64,000 bases of DNA from Rhexocercosporidium sp. MPI-PUGE-AT-0058 (lineage: Eukaryota; Ascomycota; Leotiomycetes; Helotiales): the NCBI GenBank assembly GCA_020746875.1, contig JAGTJL010000048.1, positions 1 through 64,000 on the forward strand, given 5' to 3'. A program made the translations under genes and the position numbers. The notes under the pieces were generated by a model. The model was not told the DNA's origin, did not search any database, and was given only the letters and a program-made list of their open reading frames with translations. Of the stretch, positions 35,373-45,819 are shown piece after piece. How positions within the stretch are numbered: position 1 is the stretch's first letter; each line of letters starts with the position of its first letter.

Positions 35373-36043
35373 CGTTTCTTAATCTATTTAAGAGTTTATA
35401 AGAGTATATTAATATTAAGTATGATAATATCGGAGGGAACGTCGTCGAGGATAATAATAAAATTAGAAAGCGCATCTCCTTCGTAGCGCACCTCGACTCG
35501 TAAATAGTGGACAAGAGCTAAGTTAGTAATTAATTTATCTTATATTTATATAAGACTTACGTGCTTAAAAGATGCTATTAATCTGCTATTCGGATAGTCT
35601 AAAGACTTCTTCGAAAGCAGATTTAGCCAGAGAGACCTCGCATAATTAGTCTTGCTTATCTACCGATACTTAACAGCTTAAAAACACACGTTTAAAGCCC
35701 GTTATATTAAAGTATTGCCGAACGGATGGAGCACTGTAATAGATAATACGGTGGGTTAAAGTAGATTACGGGCATGCGCAGTCGATTTTCCAAACATTGT
35801 TTGGAAATGGCTGAGTCAGCAGAAGCAACGACTCCATACCCAACCCAGTGGCGTGATTAGCGCGCGACAAGATCGCCAAGAATCGTATTTTTAACCTACC
35901 ATCCCGCCCCCGTAATCAGCTGGACCTTGCACGAGCCTTGCTACAGTAGCTGGAATCGCGCCCAAGTGGTGAAAAAGTGCGCAATCATTGGGATAATCGA
36001 CTGGCAGATGTAGTCTTCTCTTGATTTGTTGAACACGATTAAG
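35373..36043. other. Transition from AT-rich block to gene island
   Basis: AT-rich until about 35740, then normal GC. No gene recognised on either strand. A 70-codon minus-strand frame at 35891-36103 overlaps the start of the BTB relic and is not supported. Confidence 0.4.
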
Positions 36044-36847
36044 AATGTCGGCCTCGTTTGAAGCGTTCGTGTCTGCAACCCACTCACACTCCCTCATTAA
36101 CACCTTATAAGATCCTCCTTTCTCGTACCTTTACCTTCGTTTTTGACACAGACGCAGTGCCTATTATAGTTCATAAAGCGACAGTCGCAGACCTATCCCC
36201 CGAACTAGCAGTTTTTACTCGAGGAAAGTTGTCAGAAAGCCTGACTGTCGAAGCTAAGTAGGTGGACGTAGATAAAGGGACGTTTATAAGATTTGCCCTA
36301 TTCGCATACATAAAAGAGTACACGACTCCGCAAACGATAATTGAACCAGTAGAGATACTCCCCTCGATCGATACGTGGAATTTTGGACCAGTGAAGAAGG
36401 CGGGGAAGAGACGCAACCCTGAGCCGTTGGAGCCGATACCTGCCTTTCAAGAGTCTTAGCTACCCCCTCCCACTACCTCGATTCAACTTTGCAGATACTT
36501 GCGACCCTGCTGTGGCTGAAAGACCTAGCGAGAACATCGCCGAAATACTCATCATCCATGCCTCACTCTATATTTTGGCAGTCAAGATCCACAAAACTCT
36601 GTGTCTGTTCAGCCTCGATATATCGAAACTCTAACATGTTGTCAACTTTGTGCGATACGTGTATAAGAGAACGCCCGATTTGAGAACGAAGATATATGGG
36701 TTGAGGGAATTGCTTTGTCATTATATAGCTGCCAACGCTAAACCCACAGCGGAGGATACGACATATTTGGCACTTATTGAGGAGCGGGGACCTTTCGCAC
36801 GAGATCTGTGGAAGCTTGTGGCACCAACGTTGAAGCAGACAGACTGA
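36044..36847 (+). pseudogene. BTB/POZ-domain protein, disabled
   Basis: The plus strand encodes a BTB domain of the fungal type: FTFVFDTDAVPIIVHKATVA, then LSPELAVFTRG, VDVDKGTFIRFALFAY and EYTTPQ. This is followed by the usual linker and, downstream, by HASLYILAVKIHKTLCLFSL and NFVRYVYKRTPDLR. The tail is ALIEERGPFARDLWKLV and ends in TGA at 36845-36847. Three lesions are visible: TAG at 36259-36261 where Trp is expected, a one-base frameshift close to 36455 where the homologous text continues directly in the next frame, and TAA at 36632-36634 where Gln is expected. The very N-terminus (ATG 36044) is also out of frame with the domain. BTB proteins act as protein-interaction adaptors, often with CUL3; the partner here is unknown. 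Confidence 0.85.
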
Positions 36848-36857
36848 GCAAGGATAA

Positions 36858-36954
36858 CACGGTGCCGTGGCTGGGACGGTACTGAGAAGTGCACGGTACC
36901 GTACGTGTCACAGTACTGTCAAGGGCACGGTGCCGTGAGAAGTACGGTACCGTA
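36858..36954. repeat. Cluster of perfect palindromes (CACGGTGCCGTG / TACGGTACCGTA)
   Basis: Directly after the BTB stop come CACGGTGCCGTG at 36858-36869, ACGGTACCGT at 36893-36902, ACAGTACTGT at 36910-36919, CACGGTGCCGTG again at 36926-36937 and TACGGTACCGTA at 36943-36954. All are perfect inverted repeats on a shared ACGGTRCCGT theme, set 17-35 bp apart. The sequence between them is also partly repeated (GAGAAGT). Confidence 0.9.
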
Positions 36955-37472
36955 GATGATAAAGCGCCTCGTGGAGATGAAAACCATCAACATCCTCCGG
37001 GGCATTACTTCTTGATAGTTGCCATCATTTCTCAAACTAAGCTACTAGTTAGTACAAAGAAATCTAAGTAGCCTCACAAGCGGCTAAAACCTCTACCTAC
37101 CGATTCTTCTACAGTAACATGAGAACCCACAAGGAAAATAACAAGTGGGTGAGTAGATCATCCCCCTCTTGTTTTTGATAGTTGCGATCTCGGTAATCCC
37201 ACCCCACACCCTCCACTTAAAGGTGAGTATAACTCAGATGACGCATAGCCATCTAGACAATGAGGGTAGGCCTCCGCTTGAAGTCACCTAAATAGTGCAT
37301 ATCCATCTAGAAATCGAGGGTCTTGCCCCAGATGATAAGAGTCGTCCGGAGGATAATAGGTTCAGATATGACTCCCAGGCTCCTCCATATCGGAGTATAA
37401 GTTCACATTTATAACCACCAGTGTAGCATCCTTCACAGCTGACGACCTTGAACATTAAGCTTGAAGACTCTT
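36955..37472. other. Intergenic DNA with a short direct repeat
   Basis: No gene recognised. GCATAGCCATCTAGA (about 37244) and GCATATCCATCTAGA (about 37298), each followed by a GAGGGT sequence, form a diverged direct duplication about 55 bp apart. The sequences around 37015 and 37172 also share TTGATAGTTGC. Confidence 0.45.
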
Positions 37473-37960
37473 ATGGATATTACAAACGCTAAACTCAACG
37501 GCGAGCGGCGGAGAAAAAAGAAGGAGAATAAGGGAATTAATACGAAGAAGAAAACATTAGTTAAGAAAGCCTTTGGATTAAGGGAATTTGAAGGTATCGA
37601 AGTAGCCTTAATCATTTGTAACTATGGCTAATATACTACGTATAGGTCCAAAGGCTATGTATCATAGCAGCCGTCGTTCGCAGAGATCGTAAGTAGAGTA
37701 GTTACGCATTTGAGAAACACGGCAATATTAATACGTTTTAGCAAAATACCTATCCGCTTCCTCAAAACATACTGCCTAAAGACATAGCGAATAGCCATAC
37801 TAGACAAACGAGAAAGTACCTAACGAAGATCTAGCTAGACTATCTTTGCCTAAGTATTAAGTCTCCGGCGTAGATCGGACATAGTTAATGGAAGGTTTGA
37901 ACGAATAGTTGAATTCTAAGGAGGGAGTTGGGTTCGAGTCAAACCCAGATACGACGGAGG
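37473..37960 (+). pseudogene. MADS/SRF-type transcription factor-like gene, disabled by RIP-type stops
   Basis: From ATG 37473 the frame has a basic N-terminus (GERRRKKKENKG), then TKKKTLVKKAFGLREF and EGIEVALIICNYG. This is the layout of the fungal single-domain MADS-like proteins in which a basic DNA-binding helix is followed by the first beta strand. In-frame stops at 37629 (TAA), 37665 (TAG) and 37785 (TAG) fall where Gln and Trp would be expected from the surrounding text (YG*YTTYRS, VS*QPSFAEI). The 3' limit is approximate. A functional copy would be a nuclear DNA-binding regulator. Confidence 0.7.
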
Positions 37961-39409
37961 CAGGGGTTGAGTATAAAAATTAAGTCAAGCGAGGGGAGCC
38001 GGGGCAAGAAGAGAGGGGTTACTTTTCTCAAGATTCGAGCTCTCGGGTAGTTTAGTGCGGAGATTATAGTAAGTAGAGAGCGATTTTAATCTCTACTGGA
38101 TAATGAAGGTTAGTGGTATTCCCGGGTCCCTGTGAGCGGGTCGTGTGGTTCTGTAATCATTGTTTAAAACAAAGCTAAGCGAGGTGGTAAGGTGACGACT
38201 TAGAGTGGGGATAAACTTCAAGCGAGGTGGTGATGATAGCCCCCCAAAAAACCTTACTGTCTAGACTTTGCCTCTATAGCTAGTTATAGTGACAGAATGT
38301 GTTCAGGGTTTTCTATTGCTAGTCATTATATCCGTAGCCTTTAAATAATATAGAATTTAAAATGTGCAAATGATATAAACCCATGTCATATCTACGACAT
38401 GAAAATACCAAGGCCAGTGAAATTAAAGTAGAAGTACTAAAGTTATTAAACCAAAAGTCAATAGAACTAGAAGTATAACTAGATTAGAAGCACAATCAAA
38501 TCAAAAGCACAATCAAATCAGAAGTACAATTAAAGTAGAAGTACATGAGTTGAGCATGAAGCGAGGTGGTCACTAAGGGGCGAGGTGGTCTGTTAAGCGA
38601 TACATTCAACTGCCCCTTTCTTAATCAAATACATAATTTACAGTGCTGTAGCGTCCTGCATCAAGTCTATCAACCCATGAAGTCTCATCGATAAACTCGT
38701 TTTCCACGCTTAGAGGACTAAACTAAAGGCGTTAGTCACGCTTCAGGGTATGAATTCGCTGCAAACAAATTGTTGGTGAAAGTAGTCGGGCCCTCAGTAT
38801 CTAGATAGTTATACTACCTAAACACCACTGATACAGAAAGGCGGCTTGGCTAAGACGTCGAACTTCTCGATCGACCTCCGTTCCACAATCCAAGTGGCGC
38901 TCACCCCTCAGCAGGAAAGGTGGGGTAGGATTACCGAGATTGCAACCATCAAGAATTAGAGGGGGATAACCGGCGAGGGCGTGCTCCAGTTTAGGCGATT
39001 GATTGATTATGTTATCGCGGATCCAGCAATTCGCAGGACTGCTATGCCAGATTGGTCCAGTTTCGGCGCAAGTTGCCGAAGTGCGCCATACCATATTGGG
39101 TAATCGCGACCTCACTTCATCACTGGACAGCTGGGGATGGAGAAGCAGAGGGGCCTAAATCGATACCCTCCAAACCAAAGTGGTGGGGAGCCGCATTTGA
39201 ACCCTCAATCCTCCCAAGATCTTAGCCAAAGGATTGGCTTAATTGGGCTATGGAGGGCCGGAATCGGCCCCATTAAATCCAAGTGGTGGGAGCCAGATTT
39301 GGACCCCTTCAGATCTAAAAACAGGCTAAGATCTATAAGCCCCTTTATAGTGCCACTTGTCCTCACAATGTGCAATTCTGCTTAGTTCTTGTTCTTTCAC
39401 AAGACTAGA
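37961..39409. other. Intergenic region with short repeats, no supported gene
   Basis: GCGAGGTGGT occurs four times in the same orientation (about 38176, 38222, 38563, 38582). Between 38420 and 38545 lies a degenerate tandem run of AGAAGTACAATCAAATC-like units. At 39150-39330 two imperfect copies of a CCAAGTGGTGGGAGCC-type sequence occur. An inverted pair AGATCTTAGCC/GGCTAAGATCT spans 39218-39335. Open frames of 80-105 codons at 38801-39115 (minus) and 39137-39385 (plus) have no recognisable content. Confidence 0.45.
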
Positions 39410-39446
39410 CAGGGGTTTTATGATTCCAGAAATCATAAAACCCCTG
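39410..39446. other. Perfect 16-bp inverted repeat with 5-nt loop
   Basis: CAGGGGTTTTATGATT at 39410-39425 and its exact complement at 39431-39446 are separated by CCAGA. It lies just beyond the 3' end of the minus-strand coding fragment at 39466. It may be a transcript hairpin or a foldback remnant. Confidence 0.9.
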
Positions 39447-39465
39447 CTAGCTCTTATTGTTGCCC

Positions 39466-39864
39466 TCAAATCCTCAAAACTCGTTCGTATCTTGTGTTGA
39501 CGTGGTGCGCTATTCTCAACGTGTTCGTCCTAACCAACCCCCATTCATCCGCATCTTCATATCCCAAGGTTCTTATTCCAAATCTTTCTAGCTCTTCCAA
39601 ATCCGTTAACCTCTCAAGTTCTTTCTTGGCTAATTGGGACTGGTATTTTGATCGCCTTGCGTCCTTTTTGAACTCGAGAGTGTGCGAGATGGGTGCTAGG
39701 CACCTTGAAATTTCTTTCTCAATCCTAATCGACTCCCCTGGTAATTCCACCCCTATCTTGTATCTTGTTCCGCGACTCCGAAGGACGAAAGATGACCTAC
39801 GTATTCCATCTTGCAGACTTTTCCGAGCCTTCTTTGCCACACCCGGGACAGTCACTTGTCATCT
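39466..39864 (-). pseudogene. Coding fragment of an unidentified conserved-looking gene, without start codon
   Basis: An open minus-strand frame of about 129 codons reads like real protein (KKELERLTDLEELERFGIRT, YEDADEWGLVRTNTLRI, NTRYERVLRI), charged and helical. It contains no Met codon, and the deaminase relic ends only a few bases upstream, so it is probably the 3' piece of a gene whose start is lost, or an orphan exon. I do not recognise the family. Confidence 0.4.
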
Positions 39865-39866
39865 AT

Positions 39867-41110
39867 TCACTCATCAGCCCCCACATGACTTGCAGATTCC
39901 CTTTGGCCATTTGTATCGGTGAAGGGTCCGCCCCATACAAACGCAACGCAAATGGTTGACTTCCAAGCATTTTGGAATCGAATTGTAAGCTTATTTGAGC
40001 GATGTGGGCAACTTAATCGCAGCTCTGGAGTCGTTGGAATATCTTCAACATTAACAATGAAATGTTCCCTCCCCATCATGACATCGTTCGCGCGCGTGAT
40101 CGATAAATGTCCTGATAATACTTGAACGAAGTCCAAGGTGATGGATACTTTGTCAAGCTGCAGGTGTAGCGATGGCGTCGTTAATGTAATCGATTGGCTG
40201 TAAGGGAGGTCGTCGTTTCCAACGTTAATCAGGGACGCGATATCTGAAGCTGGTATGTCCTCTGCACTAATGCTCGCGAGATGGAGAGCGCTTGAAGCTG
40301 CAACAATTTCTGTATCGCTATGGATAGCATCACATGGCTTTAGAGGCGTTTTTGGCGGAGGAGAGGGCATCTCGGCCTACTGTGGCGGCTCCCCTCCTTG
40401 GATAAGAGGAGACCCTGGCCGAATTGTTGATATCGAAGCCCGAGGTAGAGATGCTAGATTCTTGGAAAGAACCGATGATGATGGCCAAAGTGCAAATGGT
40501 AGCAAGACGCTCTCGTTCGGATGGCAACATATACTCCTCTTTGACCTCAGCGCCTTCCGAATTTTGTCATCTAGCGTTGCCTTAACTGGGTCGAGATGAC
40601 CGCAAGGTTGAGGTGGCGTTCGACGGGGATGTCTAGCCAATGCGGTAGGATCCACTTGTCGTAAAGCCTGCCATGTGTTCGAGGCACGTGGAAGCCTCCA
40701 TAGAGATGGAAGAAGAGGTTGCACAGATAACAAGCACTCTTACTAGAGCAAATGACTCTCGGCTGAGGACGGCCTGGGTGGAGCTCATAAAGGAAAAGGA
40801 GCTGGATCTCAGCGTGGATCTTACAGTTTGCTTCGGGGATAGATACAGGCACCTCAATCCGAAAGGGCTCCACCAAGACGCGTTGAAATACCCGGCATTC
40901 CCTGTCCCTCGCAGCGCAGACAAGTTCAGTAGGAGCCGAGTAATATCGACCAAGCTTGCCGATTGCTTCTGGCAAATACTTCTTCAAGTTTGGATCCCCT
41001 GAAAAGGTTTGAAGAGCTGCGCTGAGATGAGTTGCCATAGTGAATTCGTAAGCCTCCTTTACTATCTCTTCGATAACCTCTTGTGTTTCAAGAAAAGGGG
41101 CAACGCAATT
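39867..41110 (-). pseudogene. OTT_1508-like deaminase-fold protein, truncated and frameshifted
   Basis: The minus strand reads YENCVAPFLETQEVIEE at about 41110, then LGRYYSAPTELVCAARD, then the diagnostic segment KIHAEIQLLFLYELHPGRPQ, ICSSKSACYLCNLFFHLYGG and FHVPRTHGRLYDKWILP. HAE and the later CYLC cysteines are the zinc-binding and catalytic signature of the cytidine-deaminase fold as seen in the fungal OTT_1508-type family. Around 40597 a single-base frameshift moves the homologous text (KATLDDKI) to the next frame. TAG at 40377-40379 interrupts it once more, after which it reads on to TGA at 39867. The part before YENC is missing, because the neighbouring gene's stop codon lies at 41324. 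Members often occur with fungal NLR-like proteins; the substrate is unknown. Confidence 0.82.
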
Positions 41111-41323
41111 TTCATACGGTAGCCCCTATCTGCCTAACATCCGCAAGTCTCTAGATTTAGGGTGCCCTCTAAATTCGGAGCGTTTGTTGACATCCGACCG
41201 CACGTGACCTCCAAGCGAAGCTTCCCGAACTCATCAAGCTTTCTCGACAATCTCCTTGAATCAGCATAATTCTTCGGGGATTTCAATGTCCGCAACAATA
41301 AGTTCAGAGTTTGGCTGCTGCTT

Positions 41324-44081
41324 TTAAACCACCACCAGCCCTTCCTCCATCTCAACAGCATGCCAATACCCCGCCAAACAATCATTCGCCCCATACACAA
41401 TGCCCACAAACTCATCACCCTCCACCTTCTTCCTACCATCGAAAACCAACCACGCAATCTCATCTCCCGTATTAGGCAACCTAACCTTAACACCCAGATC
41501 CCACCCATCCCTTCTCAGCACCCTCTCCACAACCCCGTTAGTATCAACCCTCAAGTAATCATTTGGATCAATCTCCTTCGTCTGCTTCACAATCCCACGA
41601 ACCAAATCACCATCCACACTTGAAGCGTCCACGGCGAGGAAATGCCCTGCTTTAAGGGAGTGTTTGGCGATGAAGAGGTCTGTTGGGAATTTCACCTTGC
41701 TTCGGTCCCATTTCTCGTTTTTAAGGATCTCAACTTCCTCGTCAAATTTCTGGGTGAGAGCGGCGGCACGGGAGGTGATGTTGAATTCAACGTCCTCGGC
41801 GGGAGATAGGAACCATGACGGGAGATCAGGGATTTCGGTGAGTTTATACCAGATCCCCGTCCTCAACAGCAAACTCGCTGTTAGATCCTCGCTGCTCTCA
41901 ACTGCTTCGAGCGCGAACGATAGCTCGGGGATTTCAGATGGTGGCGGAGGAGGTGTATACAAATGCTTCGCAATAATGTCCGGGAATTCCGGGAACGCAG
42001 CCGCCATCTGCGAAGCGCGTGACCAGGCATCCTGCTTCTCCAGCTCTTTCTTCCTCGTCTCAGGCTCATTCCACGGATCTTCTGGCATCGTGTCTCCAGA
42101 TTCAGGGTCCCAAGAGAAGAGTCTCTCAGCCCATTCGTCGAAGATGGGTTCGAATTGGGCGTTGCTAGGCCGGTTCCAGTGCCAAGACCAGTCATAGCGG
42201 TTGATATTCGCTACATACTGTTTGTGTTAGCGAGTGTCGAAGAGCTAGGAGAAAGGATAGGAGTACTCTGTCATGGTGCTTATTGAGGTTGTCCACTGCT
42301 CCTGGTCCCGTACTACTACTCCCAATCGCTCTCACCCGTCTCAACAACTCTCCCGGATCAACACTCTTATGAACCACAACCCAGCCGCCTTGATGCGCCT
42401 TCTTATACCTCTCGTATTTATCCAATCCCTCCCCTTGTGGGCCATTGAAGTCAAACACCGGTGCCCAGTTGTTATCTTGTCCGACGTTTGAGAACCAGGG
42501 GTATGTTTTCCACGTCCCGTTTCGAGCAAGTGATTTGTAGGAGGAGACATGGCGGCGTATTGTCCCTCCGGGCATTTTGGGGGACCGGGTATCGGCGTTG
42601 CCGGTAAGGGTATCTTGCGTGCTGGAGTAGTAGACTAGCATAAGTTGGCCGAAAGATAGGACGTTGGATTTCAGTTCGAAGGTTTGGATGTGGTTGGGGG
42701 CGAAGGGATGAAGAGTAACTTCGCCTTCTCTTCCGGAGCTTTGTTGCAGTACGGGCGCCGAATTTGTAATAGTGATGGAGTCTTTTGGACACTCATTTTG
42801 TAGGTATGGTTGTATGGGCTGCTGAGCATGCGGATCTCCGATGATGGTGTCGAGGCGCTGATTGGAATTGTAAGCTCTCCGTAGCATTGCCCTCAACTCG
42901 GTCGTTCGGCCATCCTTGCCCCATTGCGCAATAACATGTCTCTGGTAGAGCAATCTCCGGACCGCAACTTCCATATCCTCATCAGACATCTCTTTCTTTC
43001 CAACGGGACTCTCAAAATCTCCGTCTAGCACCCACCTCTCCCACAACGCAATGAGTTTCTCAATGTCCCACTTAGTCGTCCTCATCTTGACTCTCAACTC
43101 CTTCATCTTCTCTTGCATCCCCGCATCTTCCACCTTCGCATCATCTCCAGTCCTCTCCTTCACCGTGTCATAATACTTCAACGCATACCTCGCCCCCCTC
43201 CACCTCGCAACCGCCCACACAAAATCATGCCCCGCAGCATTCGAGTAATAATCCAAAACCATCTCCAATCTATTAAAAAGGTAATTCCCCTTTCTAACCT
43301 TCTCCCCAAGCAACATAGGCATTCCAAAATCCTCACTCCCCATAAGTCTCTGCAACGCACCAGCTTTCGTCTCCACCACTAACTCCAGATTCGGGGCCCA
43401 CTCCGGGTCAAAAGGAACAAACGCATTCATCTTCGGGTCAGCATTAATCGAAGCGCGACTAAACTGTCCCCAATACCGGGCATCCATGTCGAACCAGGCA
43501 ATGTCCAAGAGTGTCAGGTTGAGCGGGAGTGCCCACCCATGCATTTGCGGCCTCTTCCCTGCCTTATATTGCGAGGTTCCTGGGACCAGAACAGGGTTAC
43601 CAACAGCCTGGGGGAAGATCGTGAAGGCTGCTATCCACTCCTTCTTCCATCCAAACTCTGATACCATGATCTCTAGCACTTCGGCAAGTGTGGTTGAAGC
43701 TGCTAGAGGAGAGGAGGGGGAGTAGCGACCTAGTCCTTTGCGTACGTGGATGCGATTCATCCAGTCTGTTGTTTCTTTTGGGAGACATTGCGGTGGATTT
43801 GGCTCGGGTGGTGTGGGGATTGCTTGGGGGAGGTAGTAAAGGTTGCGTGGGAAGAGGGTTGGGGAGAAGAGAGTCGGGAGGAGGTGGTGCCCGATTTCCT
43901 CATCGTGGAAGGGGAAGATGTTGAGAGTAAAGTGTTTTGGTGACCGTGGCATCTCGAGGATGCGTTGTGAACGGAGAGCGCGAAAATGGACCTTCACGGT
44001 GTCCTTGATGCTGTGGGCTAGGTATAGGGCGAAGAGCCATACGAGGTAGAATCGTATCCAGGCGCGAAGGAGAGGGTGCAT
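41324..44081 (-). CDS. Membrane-anchored protein of unknown family, 902 residues, one intron
   Basis: Exon 1 runs 44081-42267 (605 codons), exon 2 runs 42217-41324 (297 codons plus stop). The 49-bp intron 42266-42218 has a GTACTC donor, a CGCTAAC-type branch sequence and an ACAG acceptor. It joins the frames in phase 0, so ...NKHHDR continues as YVANINRYDWSWHWNRPSN. Without splicing the first frame ends soon after the donor. The N-terminus (residues 8-25, WIRFYLVWLFALYLAH) is one hydrophobic segment after a short basic stretch, a likely signal anchor; the rest is soluble, rich in aromatic and charged residues. There are no in-frame stops and no RIP signature. It stands alone among decayed genes. 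Function unknown; no family motif was recognised. Confidence 0.82.
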
Positions 44082-44400
44082 GGATAACGCGACGGATTAA
44101 GCATGGTCGAGAATGAGTGGAAAGATATGAACTTTATATCTTCACTTGGGTGGTATGATGTTGACATTTGAAGGTTGAGTGCCTGGAGCTGCCTACTGAA
44201 GGTACTATTTATAGCGGCTGCCTAGCCTGTAAATTGAGGCGGCCCGCGCTAAAGGGTTCATTCTCAGGGGCTTCCGGGACTTTGTTCCGAGTGCAACTCT
44301 ATAGGTATCAAAGATCTTGAGTTGAATGAGTCATTAACAGCACACTCCTCAGTAATCTTCGGATGAAATAAACCGAAGGAAATGAGAGTATTGGGATTTT
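44082..44400. promoter_or_regulatory. Upstream region of the 902-residue gene
   Basis: Normal GC, no gene. ACTTTATATC at about 44130 and CTATTTATAG at about 44205 are possible TATA-like elements (both visible on either strand). It separates the intact gene from the STAND N-terminal relic. Confidence 0.3.
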
Positions 44401-44404
44401 GATT

Positions 44405-44760
44405 CTAATTAGCTTCTTCCAGCTCCCACTCGAGTCTCTTCCACACTCTTTTCAGCCTTTTGCCAACGCTCCCGTGGCCTGACTTTAGTTCGCTACAAAA
44501 TTCCGCTAACCGTTAGCGATCTCCTTCATCTTTGTCTTCCGTTTCGTGGTGGAGCTCGTTGTGGAGTTCGCGTTCTAAGAGGACGACTTCGACATCTCAG
44601 TGGATGATAGAGATGCTCCTGACCATATTTATCTGGTTAGGACAACGCACCCATCGGAAAAGTCCTTGAATTGGCTCGGCGCATCGACAAATTCCTTCCG
44701 GATCTTGTTCGCAAGCTTGACTGCCGTAATGAAATCGCCTACACTGAGACCAAGGCTCAT
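44405..44760 (-). pseudogene. N-terminal helical domain of a fungal STAND/ankyrin-type protein, fragment
   Basis: From ATG 44760 the minus strand reads MSLGLSVGDFITAVKLANKI, then RKEFVDAPSQFKDFSDG. This is the characteristic start of fungal NACHT/ankyrin and related STAND-type proteins. After a frame break the text resumes as DVEVVLLERELHNELH (about 44590-44550), and after a stop and another shift as SGHGSVGKRLKRVWKRLEWE (about 44465-44410). The downstream NTPase and repeat domains are absent. In full-length proteins this segment is an adaptor or effector N-terminus of NLR-like receptors. Lesions include stops and at least two frameshifts. Confidence 0.75.
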
Positions 44761-44879
44761 CGTGATGTTGAACGCAGCCCTGTTATTACAACGTGAGATG
44801 GAAGATTGGGGAAAGGTAGAGAATAGAAGAAGTTCGCCTTGTTAGGCTTTCAAACATAGCCGTGCAGCCGCAGATCCAG

Positions 44880-45815
44880 CTATTGCAGACCAGCTAAGAG
44901 AAGTAGGAAATAATAGTCGCGTGACCTCATGATTCTGGGAACCCTTATACTTCCGGAAGTAGCAAAGATCCTGGGAAGAAGGCTCCTAGGAGCCTAGTAG
45001 ATTCCAGGAGTAAATGTCCTGAAAGTCTATAAACTTATAGAAGCGTTATAACTCCTAGGAAAAAAGACTCTGGGAGTAATCTGGCTCCCGGGATAACTTC
45101 TTACTGAGTCGCATTATAGAAGCTTAAATTAATTACGCTTTATATCTAAACACACGGAGCTCGTTATAAAGAGTTTAACAGATTTCTTATATCTTGCAGA
45201 TGCCCTTAGTTATATGCTCGGATCCTCTTAAAACAGTAACTTATTTCGACCCCCTTCCCCTAAAAGAGTTCTTAACGTTTATTCTTGCGTGCCGAAAAAA
45301 CCGGTATGCCGAAAAAACTTTCTAGTTCAAGGGTCTTAAATCTCTATTATATAAATATATAAAGCTATAATCTGTTTATTATTATTCTTTAGTTATTTCT
45401 TTATAAGTCGAGCACTTATAATTAGAAAAATATTATAATTTAGTTCTACTGTCGATCGTCTTATTAAGAGCGTTAAAAGCTGTTATAGTTATTACTTTTT
45501 GCTTTATTATAACTATTAACTTAACTTAATTTTCTATTATATAAAAAAAAGCTCTTTTAAACGAATAAGGCTAAGTTTCGCTGGTTCGTGCTACTAAAAA
45601 TACTTATTATTTAATATTATTATTAATTTATTTATTTAAATATTTATTTAATTTAAATAAAGTTTTTATTTAAATCTACTAAACCGAGAATCTTATACGG
45701 CTTACTAAGTTCTGTATTTATTACGTTTATATACTTAATAAAAAGAATATAATGCCACCGCTAATTTATACCCGGATATGTAAAAAAAAAAAAAAAAAGA
45801 AAAAAGAAAACAAGT
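44880..45815. other. Island edge and AT-rich block; possible single transposon end
   Basis: 44930-45110 has repeated CTCCTAGGAG/CTGGGAGTAA-like short motifs. At about 45290-45322 a doubled GTGCCGAAAAAACCGG / ATGCCGAAAAAAC motif resembles the terminal repeat of fungal DNA transposons, but no inverted partner was found in the window. 45420-45780 is RIPed sequence without a domain I can name. An A-run lies at 45782-45798. Confidence 0.4.
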
Positions 45816-45819
45816 AAAC

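Noticed and set aside
37880..37960. GGTTCGAGTC at about 37931 with an upstream TAGTTAATGG resembles tRNA B and A boxes.
   Set aside because: The T-arm does not fold with a 7-nt TTC loop in register, and no acceptor stem can be formed. The stretch is the tail of the MADS-like pseudogene.
38801..39385. Open frames on both strands (104 and 82 codons).
   Set aside because: The plus-strand one is made of two copies of a non-coding repeat, and neither shows family features.
39389..39922. 177-codon plus-strand frame.
   Set aside because: Antisense to a more protein-like minus-strand frame (39466-39855) and to the end of the deaminase relic; its sequence looks like a shadow.
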